A DNA stretch of 64,000 nt from Cryomorpha sp963748925 (GTDB lineage Bacteria; Bacteroidota; Bacteroidia; Flavobacteriales_D; Cryomorphaceae): NCBI GenBank assembly GCA_963748925.1, contig CAVVKG010000008.1:1-64000 (forward strand), read 5' to 3'. Below the pieces are notes generated by a model that was not told the origin of the DNA, made no database searches, and worked only from the letters and a program-made list of their open reading frames with translations. The position numbers and the translations under genes are program-made. Shown here piece by piece: positions 1 to 9,475 of the stretch (position 1 is the stretch's first letter; each line of letters opens with the position of its first letter).

Positions 1-1208
1 GATTCGACCCGCAGGATACCGAAATAGACAAAAAAGATATTCGCCAGAGGTTTAACGATTTTGCGCTCAGTGCCGATTATAAAAGTTACTATAGGGACTC
101 TGCTCGCATTCACCACAACATTGGACTGGATGCCTATTATTATGCAGATAGTTACGATGCAAATGAAATAGGTGTGAACGCCACTACTCAACTGCGTTCT
201 TGGAGAGGTGAAAACTATTTCACACTTGATGGAGGTTTGGATTTAATATCGTACAGTACAGGTGATTTGGCTCCCTTTGAATTCATGAATGATACCACGG
301 GAATAGTACTTCCCGGGGGATCTTATACCAATGCTATTTTTAATGCCACTCCCCGTATTTTGGTGACCAAGGGTGGGCTAAGAGCTATGGCTGGTATGGG
401 AATTTATGCTCAGTTTGATAGCAAAGCTAAAGTTCACATCTTTCCCGATGTGGAGGTTTCTTATTCTCTTTTTGACGATCTTTTTATACCATATGCAGGA
501 ATAACCGGAAAGGTAGATCGAAATAGCTATAAAACGCTGAGTCGTGAGAATCCGTTTATCCTGTCTAATACCGCTCCGTTTTATGGCGATGGCAAGCCAC
601 TGGTCAATTCTGTTGTAAAACTCGATCTTTATGGTGGTATCCGCGGAAGCATAAGCGATAAGTTGAGTTTCAATACGCGGATTGGACTAAAGAATGTAGA
701 TAATACACCACTTTTTGTCAATGATACCCTGGTTAGCGCAGAAAATAGATTTTCAGTGATATACGATCAGGTGAATACATTTTCGATGCTTGGCGAATTG
801 TCATATAGAAGCGGCGATAAATGGTCGGCAACTGCTCGAGGGGAGGTCTTTTCTTATAGCACTGACAATGAAGACGAAGCCTGGCATATGCCAAAATATA
901 GGTTTTCATTGCTTGGATCGTATTCTCTTTTCGACAAATTCCTGGTTGGTGCCGAAATAGCCTTCGTTGGAAAACGATATGCTAAATCGCTTCGTTCTGT
1001 TTCTGATTTAGATATTCAGCCAACGGGGTACTACAAGGTAACCCTTGACCCCTATATTGATTTATCATTAAACGTCGAGTATAAATATTCTGCACGGCTT
1101 TCAGCCTTTGTTGAAGCGAATAATCTGACAGGTACGAAGTACGATATGTATTATCGATTCCCCGTTCAGCGCGTATTTGTGATGGGTGGGCTTAAATTTT
1201 CTTTCTAG
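1..1208 (+). CDS. Outer-membrane beta-barrel protein, C-terminal part (TonB-dependent receptor-like), 5' truncated
   Basis: The reading frame is open from the first base of the window (first full codon at base 3), so this is the 3' end of a longer gene; the GTG at 174 is internal and not a likely start. The roughly 400 visible residues alternate aromatic and polar residues in short strands. They end in a typical barrel closure: an ANNLTGTKYD-like segment about 30 residues before a final strand ending GGLKFSF with terminal Phe. This resembles the last strands of TonB-dependent receptors or related porins of Bacteroidota. The plug and TonB box lie outside the window, so the substrate cannot be named. 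Confidence 0.75.
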   Translation, partial: FDPQDTEIDKKDIRQRFNDFALSADYKSYYRDSARIHHNIGLDAYYYADSYDANEIGVNATTQLRSWRGENYFTLDGGLDLISYSTGDLAPFEFMNDTTGIVLPGGSYTNAIFNATPRILVTKGGLRAMAGMGIYAQFDSKAKVHIFPDVEVSYSLFDDLFIPYAGITGKVDRNSYKTLSRENPFILSNTAPFYGDGKPLVNSVVKLDLYGGIRGSISDKLSFNTRIGLKNVDNTPLFVNDTLVSAENRFSVIYDQVNTFSMLGELSYRSGDKWSATARGEVFSYSTDNEDEAWHMPKYRFSLLGSYSLFDKFLVGAEIAFVGKRYAKSLRSVSDLDIQPTGYYKVTLDPYIDLSLNVEYKYSARLSAFVEANNLTGTKYDMYYRFPVQRVFVMGGLKFSF

Positions 1209-1377
1209 GAAAGAATTTAAAAGGACTTCTTGAATGCATTTAATGCTGAGATTCCACCACCTTAGTTATAATTTGACATAAAGTATAACGAGTCGGCCGA
1301 GAATCTTTCTTTATATAATTATTTCTTGACGCACTCATAAAATAATCAACCGTTTAGTCGCTGAAAAAGTGTGCTTT

Positions 1378-1401
1378 ACCCCCTTAAATGGGGTCTTTTT
1401 T
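1378..1401 (+). terminator. Possible weak intrinsic terminator
   Basis: ACCCC and GGGGT arms flank a short AT loop and are followed by a run of six T. It lies about 170 bases past the barrel-gene stop. The stem is only about 5 bp, so it may instead be leader structure. Confidence 0.35.
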
Positions 1402-1496
1402 AAGAAACGAAATCTGAACTGTTAATAACGTCATATAATTGTTGAAAAACCATAGTGTTTATGCGGCTTTTAAGGTAATGTTAGGGTTTAAATTCG

Positions 1497-1504
1497 TATT
1501 TTTG
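1497..1504 (+). promoter_or_regulatory. gyrB promoter -7 element
   Basis: TATTTTTG is a perfect match to the Bacteroidota TAnnTTTG element, 34 bases upstream of the gyrB ATG. No clear TTG -33 box is visible at the expected spacing. Confidence 0.6.
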
Positions 1505-1538
1505 TGAGAACGAATTTTCTACACACATTTAGAAATAT

Positions 1539-3497
1539 ATGACTGAAGAACAGAAGAAGAATAACACAGGTTATTCGGCTGGTAATATCCAGGTGCTTGA
1601 AGGATTGGAGGCCGTACGTAAGAGGCCTTCAATGTATATTGGAGACACTGGATTAAAAGGATTACACCATCTTGTATATGAGGTAGTTGATAACTCTATT
1701 GATGAGGCGCTTGCAGGCTACTGCGATGTTATTGGTGTCTTTATCAATGAGGATAATTCAATAACCGTAAAAGATAACGGAAGGGGAATTCCGACAGACT
1801 TTCACGAAAAGGAAGGAAGATCGGCACTGGAAGTAGTAATGACCGTGCTTCACGCAGGTGGTAAGTTTGACAAAGACACTTATAAAGTATCCGGAGGTCT
1901 TCACGGTGTAGGGGTAAGTTGTGTAAACGCGCTTTCTGAACAACTAATTGCCACCGTTTACCGCGATGGTAAAATATGGCAGCAGGAATACAATATCGGT
2001 AAGCCTCAATACGATGTGAAAATTATTGGAGAGGCCGACGATTCTGGTACTCAGATCCACTTTAAACCGGATACGACAATATTTTCAGAGAACATATATA
2101 GTTACGATACGCTAGCTAGCAGAATGCGTGAACTTGCTTTCCTTAATAAAGGAATTCGCATAACACTTACCGATAGACGCCAGCTTGATGAAGAAGGTAA
2201 TCCAATAGGAGAGGAGTTCTATTCAGAAGGAGGACTTTATGAATTTGTTCAGTTTTTGGACGAATCAAGAGAACCACTGATTAGCGCACCCATCTACATG
2301 GAAGGTGAAAAGAGTGGAATCCCTGTGGAAGTAGCATTGATTTATAACACTTCTTTCTCTGAAAACATTCATGCCTACGTAAATAATATCAATACGCATG
2401 AGGGTGGTACGCACTTACAGGGTTTTAGACGTGGTCTTACTGCTACCCTTAAGAAATACGCCGAAGATTCGGGAATGCTTGCCAAGCTCAAGTTTGACAT
2501 TGCAGGAGATGACTTCCGTGAAGGACTTACCGCAGTTATTTCTGTAAAAGTTCAAGAACCACAATTTGAAGGTCAGACAAAGACTAAATTGGGAAATCGA
2601 GAGGTGAATGCTCCGGTATCTCAGGCAGTGTCAGAAATGCTTTCCAATTACCTTGAGGAAAATCCAAACGATGCAAGAACCATCGTAAACAAAGTTATTC
2701 TGGCAGCTCAAGCCCGCCATGCCGCCCGTAAGGCGCGTGAAATGGTACAGCGTAAGAATGTGCTTACTGGAAGTGGACTTCCTGGTAAACTCAGCGATTG
2801 CTCGGATAGAAATCCAGAGAATTGTGAGGTTTATCTAGTCGAGGGAGATTCTGCAGGTGGAACTGCAAAGCAGGGAAGAGACCGTAATTTTCAAGCGATT
2901 CTTCCATTGCGTGGTAAAATTCTCAACGTGGAGAAAGCTATGCACCACAAAATCTTCGATAATGAAGAGATAAAAAATATCTACACGGCCCTAGGAGTGC
3001 GCGTAGGTACCGAGGAAGATAGCAAAGCTCTTGATACTAGTAAATTACGTTACCATAAAGTAATAATCATGTGTGATGCCGATGTAGATGGTAGCCACAT
3101 TGAAACTTTGATTCTTACTTTCTTCTTTCGTCATATGCGCGAACTTATTGAAGGAGGAAATATTTATATCGCTACACCACCGCTCTATCTTGTTAAGAAA
3201 GGTGGGTCACTTAAGTACGCGTGGAATGATAAACAGCGTGATGAATTTGTGGAAGAGCTGAAAGGAAATGGGAAGGAAAGTAGTGTTGGAATTCAGCGAT
3301 ATAAAGGTCTTGGTGAGATGAACGCCAGCCAATTGTGGGATACGACAATGAATCCTGAATTCAGAACGTTGCGTCAAGTAACGATAGATAATGCGGTAGA
3401 AGCAGATCGAATTTTCTCTATGCTTATGGGAGATGACGTTCCGCCACGTAGAGCTTTTATTGAAAAGAATGCGAAATATGCGAAGATTGACGTTTAA
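1539..3497 (+). CDS. gyrB: DNA gyrase subunit B
   Basis: This is the ATPase subunit of type II topoisomerase, which with GyrA introduces negative supercoils. The 652-residue length is normal for the Bacteroidota form without the large proteobacterial insertion. The GHKL ATPase domain shows EVVDNSIDEA near residues 48-57 and DNGRGIP near 79. The TOPRIM domain carries EGDSAGG near 434 and the metal-binding DADVDGSH near 514, and the C-terminal tail has QRYKGLGEMN. The ATG at 1539 is chosen because the conserved N-terminus (residues 17-35) follows directly. The gene stands alone between its own promoter and a strong terminator. The sequence alone does not exclude ParE, but length and motif context favour GyrB. 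Confidence 0.95.
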   Translation: MTEEQKKNNTGYSAGNIQVLEGLEAVRKRPSMYIGDTGLKGLHHLVYEVVDNSIDEALAGYCDVIGVFINEDNSITVKDNGRGIPTDFHEKEGRSALEVVMTVLHAGGKFDKDTYKVSGGLHGVGVSCVNALSEQLIATVYRDGKIWQQEYNIGKPQYDVKIIGEADDSGTQIHFKPDTTIFSENIYSYDTLASRMRELAFLNKGIRITLTDRRQLDEEGNPIGEEFYSEGGLYEFVQFLDESREPLISAPIYMEGEKSGIPVEVALIYNTSFSENIHAYVNNINTHEGGTHLQGFRRGLTATLKKYAEDSGMLAKLKFDIAGDDFREGLTAVISVKVQEPQFEGQTKTKLGNREVNAPVSQAVSEMLSNYLEENPNDARTIVNKVILAAQARHAARKAREMVQRKNVLTGSGLPGKLSDCSDRNPENCEVYLVEGDSAGGTAKQGRDRNFQAILPLRGKILNVEKAMHHKIFDNEEIKNIYTALGVRVGTEEDSKALDTSKLRYHKVIIMCDADVDGSHIETLILTFFFRHMRELIEGGNIYIATPPLYLVKKGGSLKYAWNDKQRDEFVEELKGNGKESSVGIQRYKGLGEMNASQLWDTTMNPEFRTLRQVTIDNAVEADRIFSMLMGDDVPPRRAFIEKNAKYAKIDV

Positions 3498-3521
3498 CTA
3501 AAACTGAAATCAAACAATTTA

Positions 3522-3553
3522 ACGGTGCTCTTTTCAAGGAGCACCGTTTTTTT
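3522..3553 (+). terminator. gyrB intrinsic terminator
   Basis: A perfect 9-bp stem (ACGGTGCTC with GAGCACCGT) is followed by a run of seven T. The T-tract overlaps the stop codon of the convergent gene on the minus strand. Confidence 0.85.
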
Positions 3554-4646
3554 ATGGAGAATTTTTAGAATCGATTTTTGCCCTGTCGCTTAGGTAAATG
3601 TCTAAAAAGATTGGAAGGTGATCGCTATAACCCCCTTTGTATGCAGGCCCTTGAAAAGTGCGCAGAGGCACTGCATTTCCGGCTGCATTTTTTGTTAATA
3701 GCCAGGGTGCATCAAAAATTCCTACTGACCCAGGGCGTGTATTCGTGCTTTCTCCTGTTAGTAAAGAATGACTCACTATAAACTGGTCAAGAACACCCCA
3801 TTCTCCTGCAAAGGAATGAGTTCCGAATCTATACTTAATAGGAGCCATAAGGTTTATTAAGTCACCATTGCCAGCCTCTTCCGGCTCAAGCTTCGCATTG
3901 AGTATATCTTTTACACTGATATCATCAGGCTCGTCATTGAAGTCGCCGGTAATTACAATTAAGGGGTCTTTAAACTTGTCATTTAAACTGTCTACTTTCT
4001 GCCGCACCATTTCGGCTAGAAACGCTCGCGATGGTTCTGAGCTAAATTGTCCGCCATAGCGCGAGGGCCAGTGATTAATAAATACGTGAAGCGTATCTGA
4101 GTTTGGCAAAATCCCCTTGACATAGAGCATGTCGCGTGTTTTTCTTTCGGGATCAAAGGGAAAAATTACTTCGTAATACTTATATAGAATTAAGTTGAAT
4201 TTTTCGGGTCGATATAAGCAAGCTACATCTATTCCCCTTCTATCGGGCGAGTCTTCATGAATAATGTTGTACCCGACATTTTTTAGCGGGGAGAATTTCG
4301 TAAACCCTTCAAGTACCCATCGGCTTTCAACTTCACACACTCCCACAATGTCAACGGGCTCCCACCCACCAGCAGCAATGATGGTTCGCGCAAGACCGGT
4401 AGATTTCTTCTTATACTTCCCGAAAGAATAGTGGTTTTCGCCTTCAGGGGTAAAGGCTTCATCTCGCGTAAGGCTGTCATCTTCCAGATCGAAGAGATTT
4501 TCCAAATTGTAAAAGCAAATTCTAAAGTCCTGCTCCGATCGACTTTTTATAGCGTCCTCATACCGCAGAAAGGGCTCTTCCTGTCCTTTCACAAGTAGTG
4601 AAAAGCAAAGAGCCATCAGGGTGAAGAGGAGACTGTGGATTTTCAA
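3552..4646 (-). CDS. Secreted endonuclease/exonuclease/phosphatase family protein
   Basis: The 364-residue protein has an N-terminal signal peptide (hydrophobic residues 4-19, then GQ). Family motifs are visible: CFYNLENLFD near 44, the catalytic GDFNDEP near 235 and YSDHLPI near 340, plus NHWPSR near 192. These match metal-dependent phosphoesterases of the DNase I/exonuclease III fold; the substrate (nucleic acid, lipid or other phosphodiester) cannot be read from sequence. The start is TTG at 4646, which overlaps the lgt stop as TTGA. The next ATG, at residue 11, would destroy the signal peptide. The overlap implies translational coupling and an operon with lgt. The stop lies in the T-tract of the gyrB terminator. 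Confidence 0.85.
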   Translation of the reverse strand: MKIHSLLFTLMALCFSLLVKGQEEPFLRYEDAIKSRSEQDFRICFYNLENLFDLEDDSLTRDEAFTPEGENHYSFGKYKKKSTGLARTIIAAGGWEPVDIVGVCEVESRWVLEGFTKFSPLKNVGYNIIHEDSPDRRGIDVACLYRPEKFNLILYKYYEVIFPFDPERKTRDMLYVKGILPNSDTLHVFINHWPSRYGGQFSSEPSRAFLAEMVRQKVDSLNDKFKDPLIVITGDFNDEPDDISVKDILNAKLEPEEAGNGDLINLMAPIKYRFGTHSFAGEWGVLDQFIVSHSLLTGESTNTRPGSVGIFDAPWLLTKNAAGNAVPLRTFQGPAYKGGYSDHLPIFLDIYLSDRAKIDSKNSP

Positions 4647-5461
4647 CTTGTTTTTAGCTGTTTAGACTTAGCGTTATAGATTAGATAAATTCCGGCTATC
4701 ACAAAGGGAATACTCAAAATCTGTCCCATATTAATTGGCAATCCATCTTCGAATGCCTCTTGGTTAACTTTAAAGAACTCATCAATAAACCGAAGAGTAA
4801 AAAGAATAACAAGAAATAATCCGAAAATAAAGCCATTATTTAATTTGTGGCGCTGAGTTTTCCAGATATAAAATAGCAAAGCCATCAAGAGTAAACAATA
4901 GATCGCTTCGTACATCTGTGCAGGATGTCTAAAGTCTAAGGCCATTTCTGGTGGGTACGCTTGCACAAATTTAAAGGCCCATGGCACATCCGTTATTTTA
5001 CCAATAATTTCAGAATTCATTAGATTACCTGTCCGAATACAGGCCCCGGTAAAGCAGACTACTATTACCAACCGATCGAATACCCAAAGAAAATTAAACT
5101 TGTACTTTTTGCAGTAGAGATATATTGCAATAATGATTCCGATGGCTCCGCCATGACTGGCCAAACCACCTTTCCAAATTTGAAAGATTTCGAGTGGGTG
5201 GCTTAGATAGTAAGATGCATCGTAAAAGAAAACGTGACCCAGCCTGGCTCCGATAATTGTGCCGATCACCACATATATAGTTAGGTCTTCTACATTCTGC
5301 CGGGTTTTTCCATCTTTTTCGAAAATATGAAACAAGATGTACTGGCTCACTAGTAAGCCTGTCACGAATAAAATGCCATACCAGCGCACGGGCCAGTCTA
5401 TAAAAGGAATGGTAAATGCCTCGGGATCTACGTCCCATATAATTGTAAGTAGAGTATTCAA
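4643..5461 (-). CDS. lgt: Prolipoprotein diacylglyceryl transferase
   Basis: Lgt is an inner-membrane enzyme that transfers diacylglycerol from phosphatidylglycerol to the lipobox Cys of prelipoproteins, the first step of lipoprotein maturation. The 272-residue protein has about seven hydrophobic segments. The family block GGLASHGGAIG carries the essential His103, RTGNLMNSEIIG starts at Arg143, and HPAQMYEA lies at 179-186. The only credible start is TTG at 5461: an in-frame stop lies upstream and no ATG precedes the conserved region. It is the first gene of a two-gene minus-strand unit with the overlapping secreted phosphoesterase gene. Confidence 0.93.
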   Translation of the reverse strand: MNTLLTIIWDVDPEAFTIPFIDWPVRWYGILFVTGLLVSQYILFHIFEKDGKTRQNVEDLTIYVVIGTIIGARLGHVFFYDASYYLSHPLEIFQIWKGGLASHGGAIGIIIAIYLYCKKYKFNFLWVFDRLVIVVCFTGACIRTGNLMNSEIIGKITDVPWAFKFVQAYPPEMALDFRHPAQMYEAIYCLLLMALLFYIWKTQRHKLNNGFIFGLFLVILFTLRFIDEFFKVNQEAFEDGLPINMGQILSIPFVIAGIYLIYNAKSKQLKTS

Positions 5462-5512
5462 GTCAAATGGTGTATTTACCCTGCGAATTTAATCAATCAA
5501 ATTAGAGTGCAT

Positions 5513-5550
5513 AAAAAAAGCCTGCCGAGTTAATAAACTATCCGGCAGGC
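5513..5550 (-). terminator. Terminator of the CUB/P-domain adhesin gene
   Basis: The 8-bp stem GCCTGCCG/CGGCAGGC (5520-5527 and 5543-5550) runs into a T-tract when read on the minus strand. It closes the adhesin transcript ahead of lgt. Confidence 0.8.
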
Positions 5551-5574
5551 TATCATTTTTATTTTTGCTGACTA

Positions 5575-8500
5575 TTATCGAACGACCGTAATAAAACCTG
5601 TAAACTCAAATTTTTCTTCAGTAGTCGCTGAGGTTACCTTTATTAGGTAGGTGTAAATTCCCGTGTCAACATAATGGTCATTTCCGTTACTGCTACCATT
5701 CCATCCTTCATCAATATTAGCCGTTGTGAAAACCTGATCACCCCACCTATCAAAAATGGTTAGTTTATAATTTGTAGCGTCAATAGTGGCACCAACTGGT
5801 TTCCATATATCATTAATGCCATCTTCATTGGGAGAAAAGCTATTAGGAATATACCACAACAAATCATCTTTTATTATCACTTGTTTGGTAAGCGTATCCA
5901 TACAACCATTGATATTAGTTGAAAACAAGGTCACAGGATAAGTTCCGGAAGTGTCCTTTGGAAATGTAAACGTCGAGATTCTAAAATCGCTTTCTCCGAG
6001 AACCGGGTCATCCCCGAAAGTGTACAGTGATTTTTGGACTGGACCGGGAGTGGAAACATCCTGAAAAGTAATTCGTGTATCTTTTGTCGTTGTGGGTAAA
6101 GGATTGATATTAAAATTCGCTTCAAATTTTGGCGGGTCAACAAGACTTACCAATTGTGAGATCTCGCAACCATTAGAATTTTTAGCGATTACTACGTGCT
6201 CTCCTTCACAAAGTGTACCTAAATTGTTAGACTGGTAAGATTCTCCTCCATCGAAACTATATTCAACCGCATCTGGTGAAATCACTTCTACTTTACCATC
6301 ACAGGATTCCGCACAGAGTGGCGGAGTCTGAGTTAAGAATATTTCCTGAGCTTCGGGCTGTCCTATTTCGAAAATAGTAGAATCAGCACATCCAAAGTCA
6401 TCAATAATTTTCACCTGATAGGTACCTGAGCAAAGCGAGTCTCTTGTTTGTGGTATTAATCCGGGGGTGCCATTCTCGTACCATTCATATACATAGCTTC
6501 CTCCGGTTACGGTACCACCATCACCAATTCCAACAGCAACACCTGTACATTCATTATAACATAGAGCGTCTTCGCTTACAATAATCAAGTTAAGCGGATC
6601 TGAGAATTGAATTACAATATCATCTGATGCCGAACATTGAAAACCGTTATCATCTGTCCATGTTAGCGTTCGAGATCCACCACCGGGAGTGGTGCATGTG
6701 GCAATAGCATGGGGGTCATGAATATCGCTAAACTCAACATCTGCCGCAGCTGTCCATGTTCCAAGACCCAGTGCATCGTCAGCATTCAGCTCATAAGTGA
6801 GTGCACATGCTGTCGCGTCAGGGCCAGCCTGAGCATTTGTTTGACAACACGTAGCATCCGTTGCTGGTAAATAAGTTATTATAAGGTTTGAGGTTCCCTC
6901 ACACGTTCCATTGGTAACAGTGTAGGTATAATTGAGATTTCCTCCATCCACAAAATCAGTCGGGTTAATCTGGTTTGAAACCACATTTCCGTCTTGATCC
7001 GTCCATACCCCTCCAAGGGTTGGATCTCCTCCTAAATAATCAGTAAGGAATGCTATTGGAGAATTGTAACAGAGCGTAGTGTCTGTATCCAAACCGGGAT
7101 CTGCGAGTGCATCAGGTGAAACAGTAACTTGATCAATAATAAGGCAACCCGGCAATCCTATTGGATATGCGGACACCGTGTATACAGTAGTTTGATTAAC
7201 TACAGCAGTAGGATTTTGAATATTTGGATCAGACAGCCCAGTTGCGGGAGACCATGACCAGATTAAATCGGATCCTGATCCTGAGCCTACCAGACCGGCT
7301 TGAAGAGTCACGGGATCCTCGCAGTATGTTAAATTAGGGCCGGCAGTGATTTCAGGTCCTTCTATAACTTCTACAGTGATTGTGGTATCAAACGTACATC
7401 CAAAATTATTCGTCGCAAAGAAAGTATAGTCGTAACTTCCAGGAGTATCGTAAGATGTTTCGATGGAATTTCCATTAGATGAGGTGCTTATGATATTTGG
7501 ACCTTCCCAGAATGATGAATCAGACTCAAGCCCTACAACCGGTGTAAATGTTGTTACATCAGGAAATAGTGCAGGATTGAAGTTGATCCCCCATTCAAAG
7601 ATAAATCCGTTGTCAGCTCCGAGATTATCGAGTACATTAAAAGTCCAGTCACCATTTAACGGACATCCTACCAAGTCGCAGAGATCATAATCGCTTTGAT
7701 AGATTCCAGGAGGAACTGTGTTTCCCGGAGTTAATGGGGGAGGTCCATTTACAGGTATTGCTGTAGCATCCGATAAATTTCCATTTGTCTGGCCAGGAGC
7801 CCACGCATAGTCATATCCTATTCCAGGGTCTTGTGACAAATCATCAATAGCTTCTCCAAGGAAAGTTCCTCCACCACCATTGGGATATTCTACCATGATC
7901 ACATTGGTTCCATCTGGACAAGTAATTGACATTTGTAGGTCACCCAAATAGGAGTGCTCCATATTTACAAAAACATCTAAAAAATCATCGCAATTATCTA
8001 AGGTTGCTCCGGGCTCAAAAAAGTCAAAAGTGAGAGTGGATGAGTATGAGAAACCGGCACCATCGGCAAGATAAGTTTCGCCTGCAACCACTTGTGGTGG
8101 GAGGGCTGTCCACGTAATACTTTGAACCGGATTACCATCAATTGTACTCTGTCCATCACCAACACATACAGGAGACTCGAAATTAGTGTTGAAAATAGGA
8201 ATAGTAGAAACCAATACCTGAAGGGGGTCAATATTCAAGCTTCGACATCCATTGTTGTCAATCACCGATAAGGTAACAAGGTACTCGCCTGGCTCTGTGA
8301 ATGAATGAGTTATGTCTGAAGGTGTTGTTAAAGTATCAATGCTTCCATCATCGAAGTTCCAAACCCAGTATTGTAAATTGAATGTTGGTTCTGCAAAGGA
8401 ACCATTATCGCTGAATGTAACGGGTGCATTGAGACATACACCTACCGATTGTTCTATACCAGGTGGTGTTGGGTTTGTGATTTCCGATGCAGCGGTTGGG

Positions 8501-8994
8501 GTTGCGCAAGGCGTAGTGCAGGAAACATTTGCTTCCCATCCAGGGAAAGTTCCACTGCCATTTGGATTGGATTGAAAAACGAAAGTGAGACAACCCGAAG
8601 TGTTATTAATAGTTCCTGTAACTGGAAGCCCTTGAAGAGCATTCCCCGTATAACTTCCTAAGCCAGTAGCCGAGGCATCATCTCCATCATATATAAATAG
8701 GTAGTCACTGTTATTAGGATTGGGACTTTGATACAATGCAAAAGCCACAAATTCAACTTGGATAACATCTCCTGGATTATCAGGGCAGATGGTAAAGGTG
8801 TAGTCATTACCAGCTGTATAAGGTAAACCTCCAGGCCCACCGTCATCAATAAAAACGCCACCACAGGTAGTTACATCTCCATTGGTTATTACAATATCTT
8901 GTGAATTTCCAACAAGTGGAATGGATAGAGTAAAAGAAATGGCAAGTAGCCAGGCACAAAAATTATAAAATTTACTTATTTCTAGATTTCTCAT
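5575..8994 (-). CDS. Secreted CUB/PKD/P-domain protein with gliding-motility C-terminal (T9SS) domain
   Basis: The 1139-residue protein has a signal peptide (hydrophobic residues about 14-26, ending near NSQ). A CUB-like domain follows at about 33-160 with conserved Cys and a YLFIYDGDD segment. Next come a PKD domain near 185-262 (WNFDDGS, then a Tyr/Leu-rich strand) and a segment near 300-475 resembling the proprotein-convertase P/jelly-roll domain (EHSYLGDLQMSITCPDG, LNGDWTFNVLDN). Several Ig-like or SprB-type segments follow. The last ~90 residues are a CHU_C domain (IPNSFSPNEDGINDIW, IFDRWGDQVF, GWNG, ending FITVVR). This architecture predicts Sec export, T9SS translocation and surface attachment or release. 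No catalytic domain is recognised, so an adhesin or matrix role is inferred. It is preceded by a small secreted protein after only 2 bases. Confidence 0.88.
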   Translation of the reverse strand: MRNLEISKFYNFCAWLLAISFTLSIPLVGNSQDIVITNGDVTTCGGVFIDDGGPGGLPYTAGNDYTFTICPDNPGDVIQVEFVAFALYQSPNPNNSDYLFIYDGDDASATGLGSYTGNALQGLPVTGTINNTSGCLTFVFQSNPNGSGTFPGWEANVSCTTPCATPTAASEITNPTPPGIEQSVGVCLNAPVTFSDNGSFAEPTFNLQYWVWNFDDGSIDTLTTPSDITHSFTEPGEYLVTLSVIDNNGCRSLNIDPLQVLVSTIPIFNTNFESPVCVGDGQSTIDGNPVQSITWTALPPQVVAGETYLADGAGFSYSSTLTFDFFEPGATLDNCDDFLDVFVNMEHSYLGDLQMSITCPDGTNVIMVEYPNGGGGTFLGEAIDDLSQDPGIGYDYAWAPGQTNGNLSDATAIPVNGPPPLTPGNTVPPGIYQSDYDLCDLVGCPLNGDWTFNVLDNLGADNGFIFEWGINFNPALFPDVTTFTPVVGLESDSSFWEGPNIISTSSNGNSIETSYDTPGSYDYTFFATNNFGCTFDTTITVEVIEGPEITAGPNLTYCEDPVTLQAGLVGSGSGSDLIWSWSPATGLSDPNIQNPTAVVNQTTVYTVSAYPIGLPGCLIIDQVTVSPDALADPGLDTDTTLCYNSPIAFLTDYLGGDPTLGGVWTDQDGNVVSNQINPTDFVDGGNLNYTYTVTNGTCEGTSNLIITYLPATDATCCQTNAQAGPDATACALTYELNADDALGLGTWTAAADVEFSDIHDPHAIATCTTPGGGSRTLTWTDDNGFQCSASDDIVIQFSDPLNLIIVSEDALCYNECTGVAVGIGDGGTVTGGSYVYEWYENGTPGLIPQTRDSLCSGTYQVKIIDDFGCADSTIFEIGQPEAQEIFLTQTPPLCAESCDGKVEVISPDAVEYSFDGGESYQSNNLGTLCEGEHVVIAKNSNGCEISQLVSLVDPPKFEANFNINPLPTTTKDTRITFQDVSTPGPVQKSLYTFGDDPVLGESDFRISTFTFPKDTSGTYPVTLFSTNINGCMDTLTKQVIIKDDLLWYIPNSFSPNEDGINDIWKPVGATIDATNYKLTIFDRWGDQVFTTANIDEGWNGSSNGNDHYVDTGIYTYLIKVTSATTEEKFEFTGFITVVR

Positions 8995-8996
8995 TC

Positions 8997-9425
8997 TTAT
9001 TCAGATTCAGAGAGTCGTTTTTTTTCAGTTAAAGAAATGGGAAGTATAACCAGAACTTTATCACTTCCGGATATTTTGTAATATGAGTAAAAGTCTTGTT
9101 TAATTACAAAGTTATAACCCATTAGGTTGAGTTCCCCGTTTTCGATTAATTCTATTGTAATTGTTGGAAGACCCGGGTATAAAGCAGAAACCTCAGATAT
9201 CATAGGATAAGCAGGAACATCCTTCTCACCAAAACTTGATAGATGGTATCCATGTCGATTTAGGTAAGCATATTGTGCATAACCAATTTCAGTTTCCTGA
9301 ATTGAATCCAGCTTCTCTGCTGGTAGAAAAGTGCTTAATACCGCATAGTCATCTGCACTTTGAGCCTGGCCACTTCCATAAGCAAGTAGTGCCAGTAATA
9401 CAGCAAATATTTTAATGGATTTCAT
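8997..9425 (-). CDS. Small secreted protein of unknown function
   Basis: The 142-residue protein has a clear signal peptide (MKSIKIFAVLLALLAYG, then AQS). I do not recognise the family. The mature part is about 120 residues, mixed alpha/beta in character, with a Tyr-rich middle (IGYAQYAYLNRHGYH, FYSYYKISG), no Cys and a charged C-terminus. It sits between two giant CHU_C proteins, 50 bases after the larger and 2 bases before the next, so all three are probably co-transcribed. A role tied to those proteins (chaperone, partner or anchor) is only inference. Confidence 0.75.
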   Translation of the reverse strand: MKSIKIFAVLLALLAYGSGQAQSADDYAVLSTFLPAEKLDSIQETEIGYAQYAYLNRHGYHLSSFGEKDVPAYPMISEVSALYPGLPTITIELIENGELNLMGYNFVIKQDFYSYYKISGSDKVLVILPISLTEKKRLSESE

Positions 9426-9475
9426 AAGGTTTCAAACTTTCAATGTATTGACGATATAAAAGTAACGTAGTTGTA

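Larger units (their letters stand above)
1209..1538. other. Intergenic region upstream of gyrB
   Basis: This 330-base AT-rich gap has no supportable gene. It holds a small GC hairpin with a T-tract near 1378-1401 and a perfect promoter -7 element at 1497-1504. Confidence 0.7.
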
